Positions 45,330 through 56,565 of a stretch of 64,000 nt of DNA are shown here, piece by piece. Position numbers and translations under genes: made by a program. The notes under the pieces are model-generated. The model was given only the letters and a program-made list of their open reading frames with translations, was not told the origin of the DNA and searched no databases. Position 1 is the first letter of the stretch, and each line of letters starts with the position of its first letter. Source of the DNA: Hesseltinella vesiculosa (taxonomy: Eukaryota; Mucoromycota; Mucoromycetes; Mucorales; Cunninghamellaceae); NCBI GenBank assembly GCA_002104935.1, contig MCGT01000001.1, positions 744,001 to 808,000 on the forward strand, in the 5' to 3' direction.

Positions 45330-46920
45330 GGCATCAAACTGATAAAGAAAAAGTGTCAGGGTCGTATTGATTCATGTGGAGGATTCGGTTCTTACTTTTT
45401 CGTTATCTCTTGGTGACACCACTAGGTATAAATAAGAAAAAACAATATCACGTTGGTCAGTTTCGACTTTTTTGTCTTGCTATTTTTTTTTCTGTTTGGT
45501 TTTCGCTTTCTCGTCTCTGCTTTCAAACGTACCACTTATAAATAAAATACAGAGTTTAAGAAGGGCTAAGAAAACAAATAAGAGATCAATGGAGAGGATA
45601 AAAAGAGAAAAGGAAAGAAAAAAGATGGGAAATGGGGTGTGTGCACACCAAATTAAGGTTCAGCTGCGACTGATCATCTGTTGTCCAATTGAAAAAGCCA
45701 CTCCCAAACCCCACCATTCAACGCCTTCCCATCGCTTTCCGCCGATGGGGGCCTAGGCATTTGTCCCATTGCCAGGCAACGTCGAGTTTGCCCACTCAAA
45801 TCCGTTTTTTTTTTTTTTTTTTTTTTTTTTTGTTGCAGGTGCTCAGAAAATGCTTTAGCTTCACAGCGTTGGTCCGAGCAAGTGGTCACATTTCATTGAA
45901 AGCCTGGCTTTTGATGAAAATTTCACGCCTGTTTGGCACGACGTCCTTGCGGCCAGGGCCTCTGCCAGGCTTCCTGTCGGCCGCATCGCCGAGACCGAAC
46001 CAATCCCAAGATAAAAAGGAAACGAGGTCACTTGCTGTCACAGGTAGCCCACAGAAGGCACAAATGGAGGCGAACCCCTCTGATTGTTTTTTATGGTGTC
46101 GCGAATGTTGGGTCGTCCGTGTTCTGTGCTCCGTGGCCGATGGTCTGGCCAAAAGGACCCGGACGCTCTTTGAATTAGCCGATGCCCAATGGCGCCTGCG
46201 GATGGTTGACATCGACGACTACATGAACAGTCAATATGAGCCTGTAGCGATTGCTCCCTTCAGACATTCCCGAAGTGACCACCGTTGAATTTCCCCGCCC
46301 CCTTCCCCAATAGTAACCACGACAACCACACTTGTGAAAAATGTGCCTGCACCCAATGATCCCAGCGGCCGCATTGGTGCCACTACAGCGGACCGCCATT
46401 TCCACCTTGAAAATACAACCATCACCTACGAGCGGCTCCACAGCACTCACAAGACTGTCACCAGCAACACATGACGACGATCCCCGCAAGCAGTCGAGAG
46501 GCTGATCAAACTCTGTCACTGCAACTCGTGCAGCATAAACTGGCACCGCGACCAAAATGCCTTTTGGAACATCCTTGCCATTGCCTGGAACATCTTCGTG
46601 GGACGTCGTCCAACAGCTTTCACCCGACCAGGCAGCAACCTCCACCACCCCCTTCCTCTCGACCAGACGGATACCGGGCCATACTGCGTAGTCAGCTCTT
46701 GTTGGCTACCTCTGAATGTATCGTTGCAGACTGCTAAAGCAGCAGCTCGTTTTTTTTTTTTTTTTTTTAAAAAAGGCACAGTTTCTTGATTTAGAAATGC
46801 CCGCAAAATGTTGTGACGTTTTTCCCTTTTGTCGGCTGAGAGGAAAAAAAAATAAAGGCTCTCGTTTTTTCCTTTTTTTTTTTCCCCTTTACCTTTATAT
46901 AAAGACATACGTTGACAACA
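45330..46920. other. Region between copper-fist gene and eIF2 alpha
   Basis: The gap holds two divergent promoters and Fanzor-like relic B in its right half. A T25-type run lies at 45806-45830 and a T18/A6 block at 46750-46773. No other gene content is recognised. Confidence 0.45.
45930..46700 (+). pseudogene. Fanzor/TnpB-like C-terminal relic B
   Basis: Plus-strand frames read, in order, RTPLIV then LAKRTRTLFELADAQWRLR followed by VDIDDYMNSQ, the counterpart of the DE-Y-x-TS block of RuvC-III. Then CSDC at 46243-46254 after a one-base shift, and CHCNSCSINWHRDQNAFWN at 46514, the second CxxC and the W-H-R-D-x-N-A signature of TnpB/Fanzor. The tail WNIFVGRRPTAFTRP completes it. At least three frame changes and a stop show that it is inactive. 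It shares DNA similarity with relic A over about 150 bp. No RuvC-I or II can be recognised upstream, so the copy is truncated or too decayed. Confidence 0.65.
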
Positions 46921-48099
46921 ATGAGTGACAAGTTCCACTGCCGTATGTATGAAAACGAATTCCCCCAAGTCGATGATGTCGTCATGGTCAATGTACGACA
47001 AATCGCTGATATGGGTGCCTATGTCAAATTGGTAAGTGTGCCTTGTTTTATAAAAAGATGACTGTGCTCAACGTCTTTCATGGACATAGTTGGAATATGG
47101 CGATCGTGAAGGCATGATCCTTTTGTCCGAACTGTCAAGACGACGTATCCGTTCCGTGCAAAAATTGATCCGTGTGGGCCGCAACGAAGTGGTGGTGGTT
47201 CTTCGAGTGGATGAAGAAAAAGGTAACACGACGCCCCAAAAAAACAGTAGAGAACATGACTCATAATTACTTGTGGCTAGGTTACATTGATCTTTCGAAA
47301 CGTCGTGTGACACCCGAAGACATTGCTCGCTGTGAAGAAAAATTCAACAAATCCAAAGCCGTCCATTCCATCCTGCGCCATGTGGCTGAAAAGCACGATA
47401 TCGCTCTTCAAGAGCTGTACGAAACCGTCGGCTGGCCTTTGTATAAAAAGTTTGGCCATGCCTACGATGCCTTCAAGGTCGCCATTGCGTAAGTTTTTCA
47501 TTTTCTCATTCCATCTTGTCAAGACTCATCCATCCTCCGTAGTGATCCTACCGCTGTGTTCGAAGGAATCGAATTGACCGACGCTGTGATGAACGAACTG
47601 GTGTCCAACATTAAACGCCGTATGACCCCTCAACCCGTCAAGATCCGTGCTCGTAAGTCCCTCGCGTCGTGCACTGTTTCCAAAGGTTCACGCTTTTTTT
47701 TTTTTTTTTTTTTGGTTTTTAGAACTGGATCTTCGATGCACTGGTGTGGATGGCGTGATTGCTATCAAGGAAGCTTTGGAAGCTGGTGAAAAGGAATCCA
47801 CAGAAGAAGTACCCATCAAGATTACATATCTGGCTGCCCCCTTGTACGTCGTCACAGCCGATGCCATTGAAAAGACCATTGGGTTCCAAGTCATGGAAAC
47901 CGCTATGAATGCAATCAAGGACACCTTGGAATCGCACAAGTGGGCTCGTTTCAAGATCGAAAAGGAAGCCAAGCTAGTGTCTGAAACGGATGACAAGGAC
48001 TTTGCTGCCTTGTTGGCTGCTGCTGAAAAGGAAAATGAATTGGTCAGTGGTGATGAAGACGAAGGTGATGCTGTGGCTGCCAGTGATGACGACATGTAA
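46921..48099 (+). CDS. SUI2: Translation initiation factor eIF2, alpha subunit
   Basis: Five exons (46921-47031, 47090-47222, 47281-47488, 47543-47652, 47723-48099) encode 312 residues. The S1 domain begins [20 protein letters not shown] and ends with the regulatory loop [16 protein letters not shown], whose first Ser after LLSEL corresponds to the Ser51 phosphorylated by Gcn2-type kinases. The helical part has [20 protein letters not shown] and [16 protein letters not shown]; the C-terminal alpha/beta part is [17 protein letters not shown]. It ends in an acidic tail ([17 protein letters not shown]). eIF2 carries Met-tRNAi to the 40S subunit. Length agrees with yeast Sui2 (304). The start codon lies directly after the AT-rich leader at 46900-46920. 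The first upstream 300 bp contain relic B. Confidence 0.96.
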
Positions 48100-48478
48100 A
48101 AAGTGAACTTTGCCCGCCATGTACATTTTTTCCTTTTTTTTTTCTTCCTTTGCTTTTTTTCATGATATCTTGCCATCCACTTCCTGCCTTCACTAGTTTA
48201 CATGCTTACTCTTGTCATTCTTTCTCTATTTTTTTTTTTTTTTTAAAAACTTTTTGATCTGCAAAGCATCTTTTGCCCACGATCTTCAGCTGTTGAGACT
48301 TGCGGGAATTGAAACCTTTTTTTTTCCCTCCCTTTTTGTGTGGTGTGCCCTTTTTTTTTTTTTGTTTTCGTTTCTTACTGCCTTACTTTCATCGCCACAT
48401 CCTTTTTTTTATATTCTATTTGTGCCTGGCCGTCATCTTTTAAAAAGTTCTCCTTAACTTAACATTGTGCGAAAGAAT
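48100..48478. other. Tandem intergenic region, eIF2 alpha / AP-3 beta
   Basis: Pyrimidine-rich sequence with T runs near 48129, 48231, 48319 and 48350. It should hold the eIF2 alpha 3' end and the AP-3 beta promoter. Nothing else is supported. Confidence 0.45.
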
Positions 48479-51400
48479 ATGGAGGTCTCTGATTATATCA
48501 ACAAGGCCATGTCGTTTGCCGAAAATGCCGCCAAGCTCTCACAAAAGATGTCGCAAGGACTGGTGGAGAATGCTCGTGAACTTGGCTTCCCTGGTGGTGA
48601 TTCCGGTGCTCAATACTTTGATACCTCTGAAGAAAAAATGCGCAACATTCGACGCCAATTGGATTCCAAAAACGATAGAGAGAAACTCGATGGATTGAAA
48701 CGATTGATAGCCGTAAGTCCACCATCTCTAAAAAAAGAACAACGTGTCAAGGGTGATGACCTCTCGTGACCTAATTCATTTATAATGATTATTATTCTTT
48801 TTAACATCCATCTCATCGCTCTGCTATCTTTAGATGATTACAAAAGGTCGCGATGTGTCCGAGTTCTTTCCAGATGTGGTCAAGAATGTCGTGTCCCAGA
48901 ACATCGAGGTGCGCAAACTGGTCTACATCTATCTATTACGCTATGCTGAACAAGAACCAGACTTGGCCCTGCTCTCCATCAACTCTTTCCAAAAGGACCT
49001 CAGCGATAAAAACCAAATCATCCGAGCCATGGCTCTGCGCGTCATGAGCGGTATCCGGGTACCCGTCATCAGCCCCATTGTCCTCCTTGGTATCAAGAAA
49101 TGCGTCACGGACTCCAGCCCCTATGTACGCAAGACAGCCGCCCACGCCATTCCAAAATGTTACAGGTAAAGGTGAAAGGACGAGGACAAGAGCTTACCTT
49201 TTTTTTTTTTTTCTAGCTTGGACGAAACACAAAAAGACTCGCTGATTGAAATCATCGCCACCTTACTCAAAGACCGATCCACCATCACCATCGGCAGCAC
49301 CGTCATGGCTTTTAATGAGGTGTGTCCAAATCGATTTGACCTTATCCACCCCTGCTTCCGGAAGCTGTGCGGTGTGCTGCCCGACTGTGACGAATGGGGA
49401 CAAATGGCCATCCTCGGCTTACTCTTGCGCTATGGTCGATCCCAATTCTTGAACCCTAATCCAAAGGTAGTGGCATCGAAAGCTGTACCAACACATCTGA
49501 CCATTTTTAAACAGGGCGAAGATCAAAAACGCATGATGACAAAACCAAAGACCACCGTGACATCCAAATCCTTTTACTCGTCCGACTCATCCGATATGGA
49601 AGACACCATTGCTCATGACGTGGTGGAACTCGACCCTGATCATGAATTAATGCTCAAGAGTTGCCTGCCTTTGCTACAGACTCGGAATAGCGGAGTAAGA
49701 ACAAGTGTTCCAAAAAAAAAAAAAAGGAGCCTGCTGTTGACGTCTCTTTCTCTCAGGTGGTGCTTGCCGTTGCTCGGATTTTTTATCATCTGGCACCTGC
49801 CGTCCAAGCTGACAAGATCGCCAAGCCGCTTATCCGCATCCTGCGCAACTTCCGTGAACTCCAATACGTTGTACTTTCCAACATTGCCACCATGACCTTG
49901 AAACGACCAGTATGCAAGAACAAAAGCGGCAACTCCTTGTGCTGACTTTTTTTTTTCCCCTGACATTTAGTACCTCTTTGAACCCTTTTTGCAACAATTT
50001 TTTGTCCAGTCCACCGAGCCTGTGTTTATCCGAGATCTCAAACTCACCATCCTGGCCAATGTCGCCACGGATGTCAATATTCATTCCTTGCTGAACGAAC
50101 TCCAGGTAAGAGAAAAACAGCCAAGCTGGTTTGGCTCACAACCTTTTCTTGCGTCTAGCAATATGTCAAGAGCTCCAACAAGGATTTCGTCGCTGCTTCC
50201 ATTCAAGCCATTGCCCGGTGCGCCACGTCTGTGCCTTCCTCAGCTGACCGATGCCTTAAATTGTTGATGAAGCTCTTGCGCAGCTCCAATGGTAACTCCC
50301 CCCCCCCGCCCTCCTCTCACCTCTTGCCATCCTCACCGTCCTCTTTTTCTTGTGACTGTTTAGAAATTGTCGTGGCAGAATCCGTGGTCATGGTGACAAA
50401 ACTGCTGAAAGACCAGCCTGGTGAAAACAAAAAATCAATCTTGGCCTTGGCAAAACTACTAGAAACCATCAAGGTGCCGTCTGCCCGCGCGAATATTCTA
50501 TGGTTGATTGGCCAGCAAGCCGAGCTACTACCTGAAATCAGCCCCGATGTCTTGCGTCTAGCCGTCAAAGGATTTGCTGACGAGAACAACTATACCAAAT
50601 TACAAATCCTCAACTTGTCCAGCAAACTTGTGATCCTCAACCCTGATCACCCTACGCTGAATCTCCTTCATCAGTACACTCTCAACTTGGCGAGGTACGA
50701 TCTAAATTATGACGTGCGTGACCGTGCTCGATTCCTGCGAAGCCTGACCCTGCCCGTGGACAACCAGCCCGGCATTGCCCAACTCAAACAGCATGCCCGC
50801 GACATCTTGCTCAACAACAAAGCCCCTCCCGTCATTGAAAATGACATGGAGCGTAAGCCAATGATAGAGAAGGGCCACGTGCTGGACGCTCACCCTCTTT
50901 TTTTTCTCTCTCTCCGAAATGTTAGCTGCCTCTGAGTACACGCTGGGCACCCTATCGTTACTGGCCAATCAACCTTTGCCCGGCTATGAACCATTGCCTG
51001 ATTACCCCGAAACCCAGCCCGATGCGTCAGTGCGAGATGTGGAAGAGCTGGATGGCTGGGCTGGTAGCCGAACGGTCGTGGTGGAATCCGGTTTTGGCAG
51101 CGACAGTTTTGATGCTCGTTACCGTGGCGATCGTGGGCTAGCCTCGTCCAATGCATCAGTGGCCTTGTCCGGTGTCGAAGCCTTTGGCAATGCCTACAGC
51201 GCCGGCCATGGCTCAGCTACCAAGAAGAAAAATGGCGACTATGACCTGGATGCCTTTTACGACGACGACGACGAATCCTCTGATCAGGACGACAACGAAG
51301 CTTCCAGCGGTGAAGAATCCTCAGAGGACAATGACTCGGACGAAAACGATGACTCGGACGACGGCGGCTCTGAAGACAATTCGGAAGAAGAATCCGAAGA

Positions 51401-51482
51401 GGACGACTCGGAAGCAAGTGATGGATCAAGTGAAGACGACGAACCAGTTGCTGGTCACTCGGCTAGTAGAAAAGCTTGGTAG
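48479..51482 (+). CDS. APL6: AP-3 adaptor complex beta subunit
   Basis: Nine exons (48479-48712, 48834-49165, 49217-49466, 49515-49694, 49757-49909, 49971-50105, 50159-50291, 50364-50852, 50926-51482) give about 820 residues. The N-terminal adaptin trunk is clear: [80 protein letters not shown] and [20 protein letters not shown]-terminal hinge is extremely acidic and Ser-rich ([20 protein letters not shown]), as in AP-3 beta, and there is no ear domain, as in yeast Apl6. AP-3 sorts cargo from Golgi/endosome to vacuole. The intron at 49467-49514 (48 bp) has no stop in frame and might be retained. Convergent to the subtilase gene, 104 bp apart. Confidence 0.93.
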
Positions 51483-51586
51483 ACAACCTCGTGAGGCGGA
51501 AATAAATTTTTTTTTTTAATTAGAGAGTACATGATAGAGCAACGGAGAAAAAAAAATACACTGTGACGGTTGGAGAGATCGACGGT

Positions 51587-54401
51587 TTAATCGTGATGTT
51601 GGCCGCCTTTGCCTACACCACAGCTACGACCGTGGAACTTTTCTTGGTCTTGGTCGTCAGCACATCGGCCATGGAACTTTTCTTGGTCTTGGTCTCCGGC
51701 ACATCGGCCATGGAACTTTTCTTGGTCTTGGTCTCCGGCGCAGCGACCGTGGAACTTTTCTTGGTCTTGGTCTCCGGCGCAGCGACCGTGGTATTTTTGG
51801 TCAGTCTTGCAGCCACCTTTTCCTTTCTTGTGTTTGGGGTCATGCTTAACGCGACCGTGGAAGTTCTTGTCAATCTTGGGGTGAGGGTCGTGCTTGGAAC
51901 GACCGTGGTAATCCTCATCATCATTGTGGTGAGGGTCTTTCTTGGAACGACCGTGGTATTCCTGACCATCGTTGTGGTGATGGGGATCTTGTTCGACACG
52001 GCCATGGTATTCCTGACCATCGTTGTGGTGAGGATCTTGTTCGACACGGCCATGGAATTCCTGACCATCGTTGTGGTGATGGGGATCTTGTTCGACACGG
52101 CCATGGAATTCCTGACCATCGTTGTGGTGATGGGGATCTTGTTCGACACGGCCATGGTATTCCTGACCATCGTTGTGGTGAGGATCTTGTTCGACACGGC
52201 CATGGAATTCCTGACCATCGTTGTGGTGATGGGGATCTTGTTCGACACGGCCATGGAATTCCTGACCATCGTTGTGGTGATGGGGATCTTGTTCGACACG
52301 GCCATGGAATTCCTGACCATCATTGTGGTGAGGATCTTGTTCTACACGGCCATGGAATTCCTGACCATCATTGTGGTGAGGATCTTGTTCGACACGGCCA
52401 TGGAATTCCTGACCATCATTGTGGTGAGGATCTTGCGCGAAACGGCCATGGTACTTGGCGATAGGCTTCGTTTTAGGGTGCTTCTTTTTGGGAGTCAAGG
52501 CGCGCTTATTGGTGGAGTTGGAGGATTGAGTGGTCAAGGTGGCATTGTTGAAAAGGATCAAGTTAGGCGTCTTGGATCGGAGCTTGTGTGCCTTGTTGCG
52601 TGTGGCCAGGGATGTGATGGCGTCATACAGAGCTTGGGGTGTGGCAGTTTTGAGCGTAGGAAGCAACAGAGCGCCAACACCAGCAACATGAGGCGAGGCC
52701 ATGGACGTGCCTGACAACAACGCCGTGGCACTGGTGGAGCCAATAAAATCACTCAAGACGTTCACACCTGATCAATCAGACAAGTTCATAAAAAAAGGTC
52801 AACAACAGACGCATACAAAAAAGACATGCCTTTTTTTAACTTATTTCTTACCAGGGGCCAGGATAGAGACACATTTGCCATAGCAGCTTAGGGAATCAAT
52901 CGTGTCGGTGTTGTCAATAGAGCCAACGGTATAGACATTGGGGTTGCCTGCAGGCACAACACGGCAAGCATCACTGGAGCAAAAGAAATTTAAAGTTTAG
53001 CGATCTGGCCGTTTTCCTTTTTGGAACGCGAGGAAAGATAAGCGCTTTTTTTTTTTTTTTTTTTTTTTTACCTAGCACTGTTACCAGCAGCAGCAAAGAT
53101 GGGAATACCAGCTTTGACAGCAGCCGTGGCAGCCTTGTCGAGGACATTGGCTTGAGGGGCAATGGCATCGATACCAAGCGACAGGTTGATCAAGGCTTTG
53201 CCCTTGTATTTCTTAGCATCCTTGACAGCCCATTGCAAACCTGAGAGCACGTCAGACACAGAGCCTTCGCCGTTCTTGTCCAAAACTCGCACAGACACAA
53301 GCGAGGCATTCTTGGCCACACCATATGTCTTACCACCAATGATACCAGCAACATGGGTACCTATTTTTTTTGGAGACAAGTGCAAGGCAAAAAAATGAGA
53401 TCGCGTAGTTCTCTTAGATATCTTTTTTTTTTTTTTTTGCTGCCATTACCATGACCACCACCATTGTCATCGCCATCTTTAATCAAGCTGTGGCCCCAAA
53501 TGACCCGTCCATTGAAATCTTTATGGTTCTTGTTGATTCCATCATCAATGACATAGACACGTACACCCGTCCTACATAAAGAGGGAGCGTGAGGATCTTG
53601 GCCGAATGAAAGCAGCATGCAATAAAGGCTTACCCAGAGGATGCAGGGTAGTAATAAGGCGAGTTCAGATGAATGGAACGCTGGGAAACTCTGGCCAAAT
53701 GCCAGCTCGCATTCTTCTGAGTGAGGATAGACGGCACGGTCACGTTGGCATAACGAGGGCTGGTATGATTCGAGTTTGAAAAGTGATTCTTTTGCTCGAT
53801 GGCACGCTAATAAAAATGAACGTTGCCTATTAGTAATGTCAACTTGACAAGCATAATGAAAAAAAAAAAAAGGATCGTAGAAAAGGCCATTGCGGTAGAT
53901 GAAACCCTAATCTGGGAGGATTCCGTCTGTGCAACCCGCATGGCTTTCTCGATTTGCTGCTATTTTTTTTTTCTTTACCGTTTGTAAACGATGGTGAGGT
54001 TTAGGAAGGTTGAATTGGATTTTATCGTCAGGGACAATGTCGGTGATTTCAGAGAAGTGTTCAAAGATCTTGTGGAGAAAGTCGCCTTTTTCAAGCTTGG
54101 CGCTGACAGCTTTGAATGAGTTGTCGAGGTCAAAAGTGTCAAGGATCTCAAAAGCTTGTGTGCGCTTGTGGTGAGAGCCATTCAGATCGTGAAGAGCATC
54201 GCCGATTTCTTCAAACAAGTCGCCCAGCAGCCCAAAAACACCTTCGAGCAGGTTGGGTAAAAAGTTGACGAGGTCAGTGGCTGGGTCGACGACCATGATG
54301 TATTTTTGTGATTGGCTTGTCGAAAAGCTGGTGACTTGAGCCTGGCCGAGGGTGCTCAAAACCAAGCACGACAGCAAGGTTAGGTATCCTTTGACAAGCA
54401 T
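51587..54401 (-). CDS. Secreted subtilisin-like serine protease with a His-rich repeat tail
   Basis: Six exons (54401-53979, 53806-53634, 53571-53450, 53360-53072, 52973-52852, 52767-51587) encode 769 residues. A signal peptide (MLVKGYLTLLSCLVLSTLGQ) precedes a propeptide with an inhibitor-I9-like strand (SQKYIMVVDPATDL). The S8 catalytic triad is complete: Asp in RVYVIDDGINKNHKDF, His in GGGHGTHVAGIIGG and Ser in LLSGTSMASPHVAG, with Asn in FAAAGNSARDACRV for the oxyanion hole. The layout is proteinase-K-like. Beyond the domain, about 270 residues form tandem repeats containing [YF]HGR, of which the middle ones are DPHHNDGQEFHGRVEQ; the last few, with CAGDQDQEK, contain Cys. Function of the tail is unknown; His-rich repeats might bind metal or cell wall. 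Confidence 0.93.
51600..52470 (-). repeat. In-frame tandem repeat array in the subtilase gene
   Basis: About 18 units contain [YF]HGR. The central ten are 48- or 51-bp units (16 or 17 codons) that differ by one CAC/CAT codon and by TAC/TTC for the aromatic residue. A second family of about four units of 13-14 codons (FHGRCAGDQDQEK) follows towards the C terminus. Units are near-identical in DNA, a sign of recent expansion or homogenisation. Confidence 0.92.
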
Positions 54402-56565
54402 CCTCGAATAAATAAAAATGAAAGGACTGGGTAAAAAAGAACGGAGGGTAGATGAAGCAAAAGAGAAAAGAATCCAAAGAAAAATAAACCCTTTTCATAT
54501 TACATTGCTCTCGAGTGCTCATTGTCTTTAATTAGTTAATTGTGTAACTGCACAATCTAAACTCAAAAAAATACAAACCATTTTTCAAAGTGAGGCCATC
54601 TCAGGAGAGAAGACGAATCAAGGCACGTTGATGATCTTGATTGCCAGAAAAAAAACAAGCGATCGTCGGGTCTTGTTCATGCGTTGAAACTTGGAACTAG
54701 GCTTACGAGGATGTCATGGGACCGTGATGTTGCCTCGATGTCAAATGATTCAAATGAATTTTTGGGGCATAATTCCAAGTAGGAAAGTTTGTACCACTGC
54801 TAAAATTAGGGGGCCTTCTCACTATTTTTTCAAGAGCTAAATTTGGTGTGGGATCAAAGTTTTCAAAAAGTTCGAGATTCCATAGTCATTTCAGAAGCGC
54901 AATATCTTTTTGCGCTTGAAATACAGTAATGAGCTCATTTTTTCCTCGCTCTTGTCATCGTCCTATGGGAATTCATGGAAGATGGTCATTTTCCTATCCT
55001 TCCATCATGCCTCACGTCATTGATTTTCTAAATTTCGCATTTATTTATTTGCATACAAGGCCTTCGACGACGTGCACTTTCGGCACGGTGAGCTGAGAGG
55101 GAAAAAAGTAAGGACCCGCTTCCCGCAAGATGGATCAGCCTCAACCTGGGTAAAAAAAGAGTCAGGGTTTCCCAGCAGGAAAGTTGCCATTTTAATAAAG
55201 GCTATTGCTCAGCATTACACTGGCATTGGGGCGGATTTATTCAGTGCAATTTTGCACGGTGGTTTTTGTTCAGATCCCCTGGGAGTCCTCGGAGAAAAAT
55301 GGCGGCATTTTTTTTTTTGCCGGAAAATCGGACGCAACAAAACAAAATGGATCAAATGTTGGCTGAGCCACCTACCTTCATCGACCTGGTTTTTTTTTCA
55401 TATTAAACATCATTCATGAACCCATGCACTCTCGCAAATTTTCACATCGATTTAATCACGCAAGCGTGCTGTGTCGCGTTGCCATTTTTTTTTTCATTTT
55501 GAGAAAAGTGAGGGGCCACATTCAATCTCCGAACAGTGCCTTTGAGCAAGTTGGTGACACAGGGCAACAAGGAAAAGTTATCGCTTTTGTCACATGCAAC
55601 TTGGATCAAAGCGTTGAGGGCGTTTCTTCAACAAATCTGGAATTTGTAGCTCTGTGCGCGGATGACCAATTGCCCTACGTGCGATAGCCAGGAATCAAAG
55701 ATACTGCTCAGAGATTGAATAGGGTCACTCCATTTCCTCCCTCCAAAATGAAAAAAAAAAAACACGCAAACGCGGCACAGCACGCTTGAGTTAGATCGAC
55801 GTAAAATTTTGAAAGAGTGCAAAGGTTCATGAAGGTTGATGATACTAAAACAACCAAGTCGATCAAGAAAGGCCACCCAGCCAACGGTTGATCCATTTTG
55901 TTTCGATGCGTCCATTTCCCCCAAGGGGGCTCTCAGGCAATATTCTTCTCTCAGACTGTCCGACTTTCACCGAAGCAACCACACACGACAAGGAGTTGAC
56001 GACCAACGTGTGATTGCAAAGACACAATCCACGTGGTCAAAAATCTAAATGTCCATCGCATATGCCTCGGAAACAGCTATTGACGAAACGGGTTGCTAGT
56101 ATCCCCCTTCAACATGGCTCGGCCGCACTGATCCGTCCTTCAGCGGCCCGGATCCCGCGTCAGCAGGCCTTTCAGCTTTGAAAAGCATCGTAGCTACCCT
56201 CGCGGATCACCATCGGCATTTCTCGATTATCTCACATCTACTTCTTCAGCAATGTATGATAGCCATCTTGAATCGACATGCTGTGATCCCACCCAAGTTT
56301 TCAACACTTCCGTCTTCCAGCTGCTGAGAAGGATCATGGCCACTTACTTTTTTCTTTTGTAGCAATTAGGGTGGCATTTTGTTTGGAAAAGCTGTGCTGA
56401 AAACAAGAATTGAAACAAACAAGGAAATGACCACCAAAAAAGTAACAGACAGGTGAAAAAAAAAGGAGAACCAGCGGAAAAAGAAAAAAAACGCGCTTCT
56501 TTCCTCTTTCTTCTTTCTTTCTCGTTTTTTTTTATACCCACACTATCCTTTTTTGTTTGAATTGC
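54402..56565. other. 2.2-kb divergent gap with diverged inverted repeat
   Basis: No supported gene lies between the divergent subtilase and the CH-like gene. Frames at 55072-55419 and 55424-55687 are open but without domain, start or splice support. An inverted repeat of about 100 bp per arm lies at 55460-55795. GC-richer DNA between 55900 and 56340 may be the promoter of the next gene. Confidence 0.45.
55460..55795. repeat. Diverged inverted repeat, arms of about 100 bp
   Basis: The plus-strand segment starting CAAGCGTGCTGTGTCGCG (about 55460-55560) matches the reverse complement of about 55690-55795, CAAGCGTGCTGTGCCGCG, including the following T run, CATTTTG, and ATTCAATCTCnGAnCAGT words. 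The arms flank about 130 bp. It could be an old foldback/MITE-like insertion. Confidence 0.6.

Noticed and set aside
46140..46660. Minus-strand 157-codon ORF across relic B
   Set aside because: It is antisense to the zinc-ribbon signature, which is on the plus strand and shared with relic A.
51563..52714. 383-codon plus-strand ORF
   Set aside because: It is the antisense of the subtilase repeat array; the periodic DNA keeps several frames open. The minus frame has the catalytic Ser and matches the S8 family.
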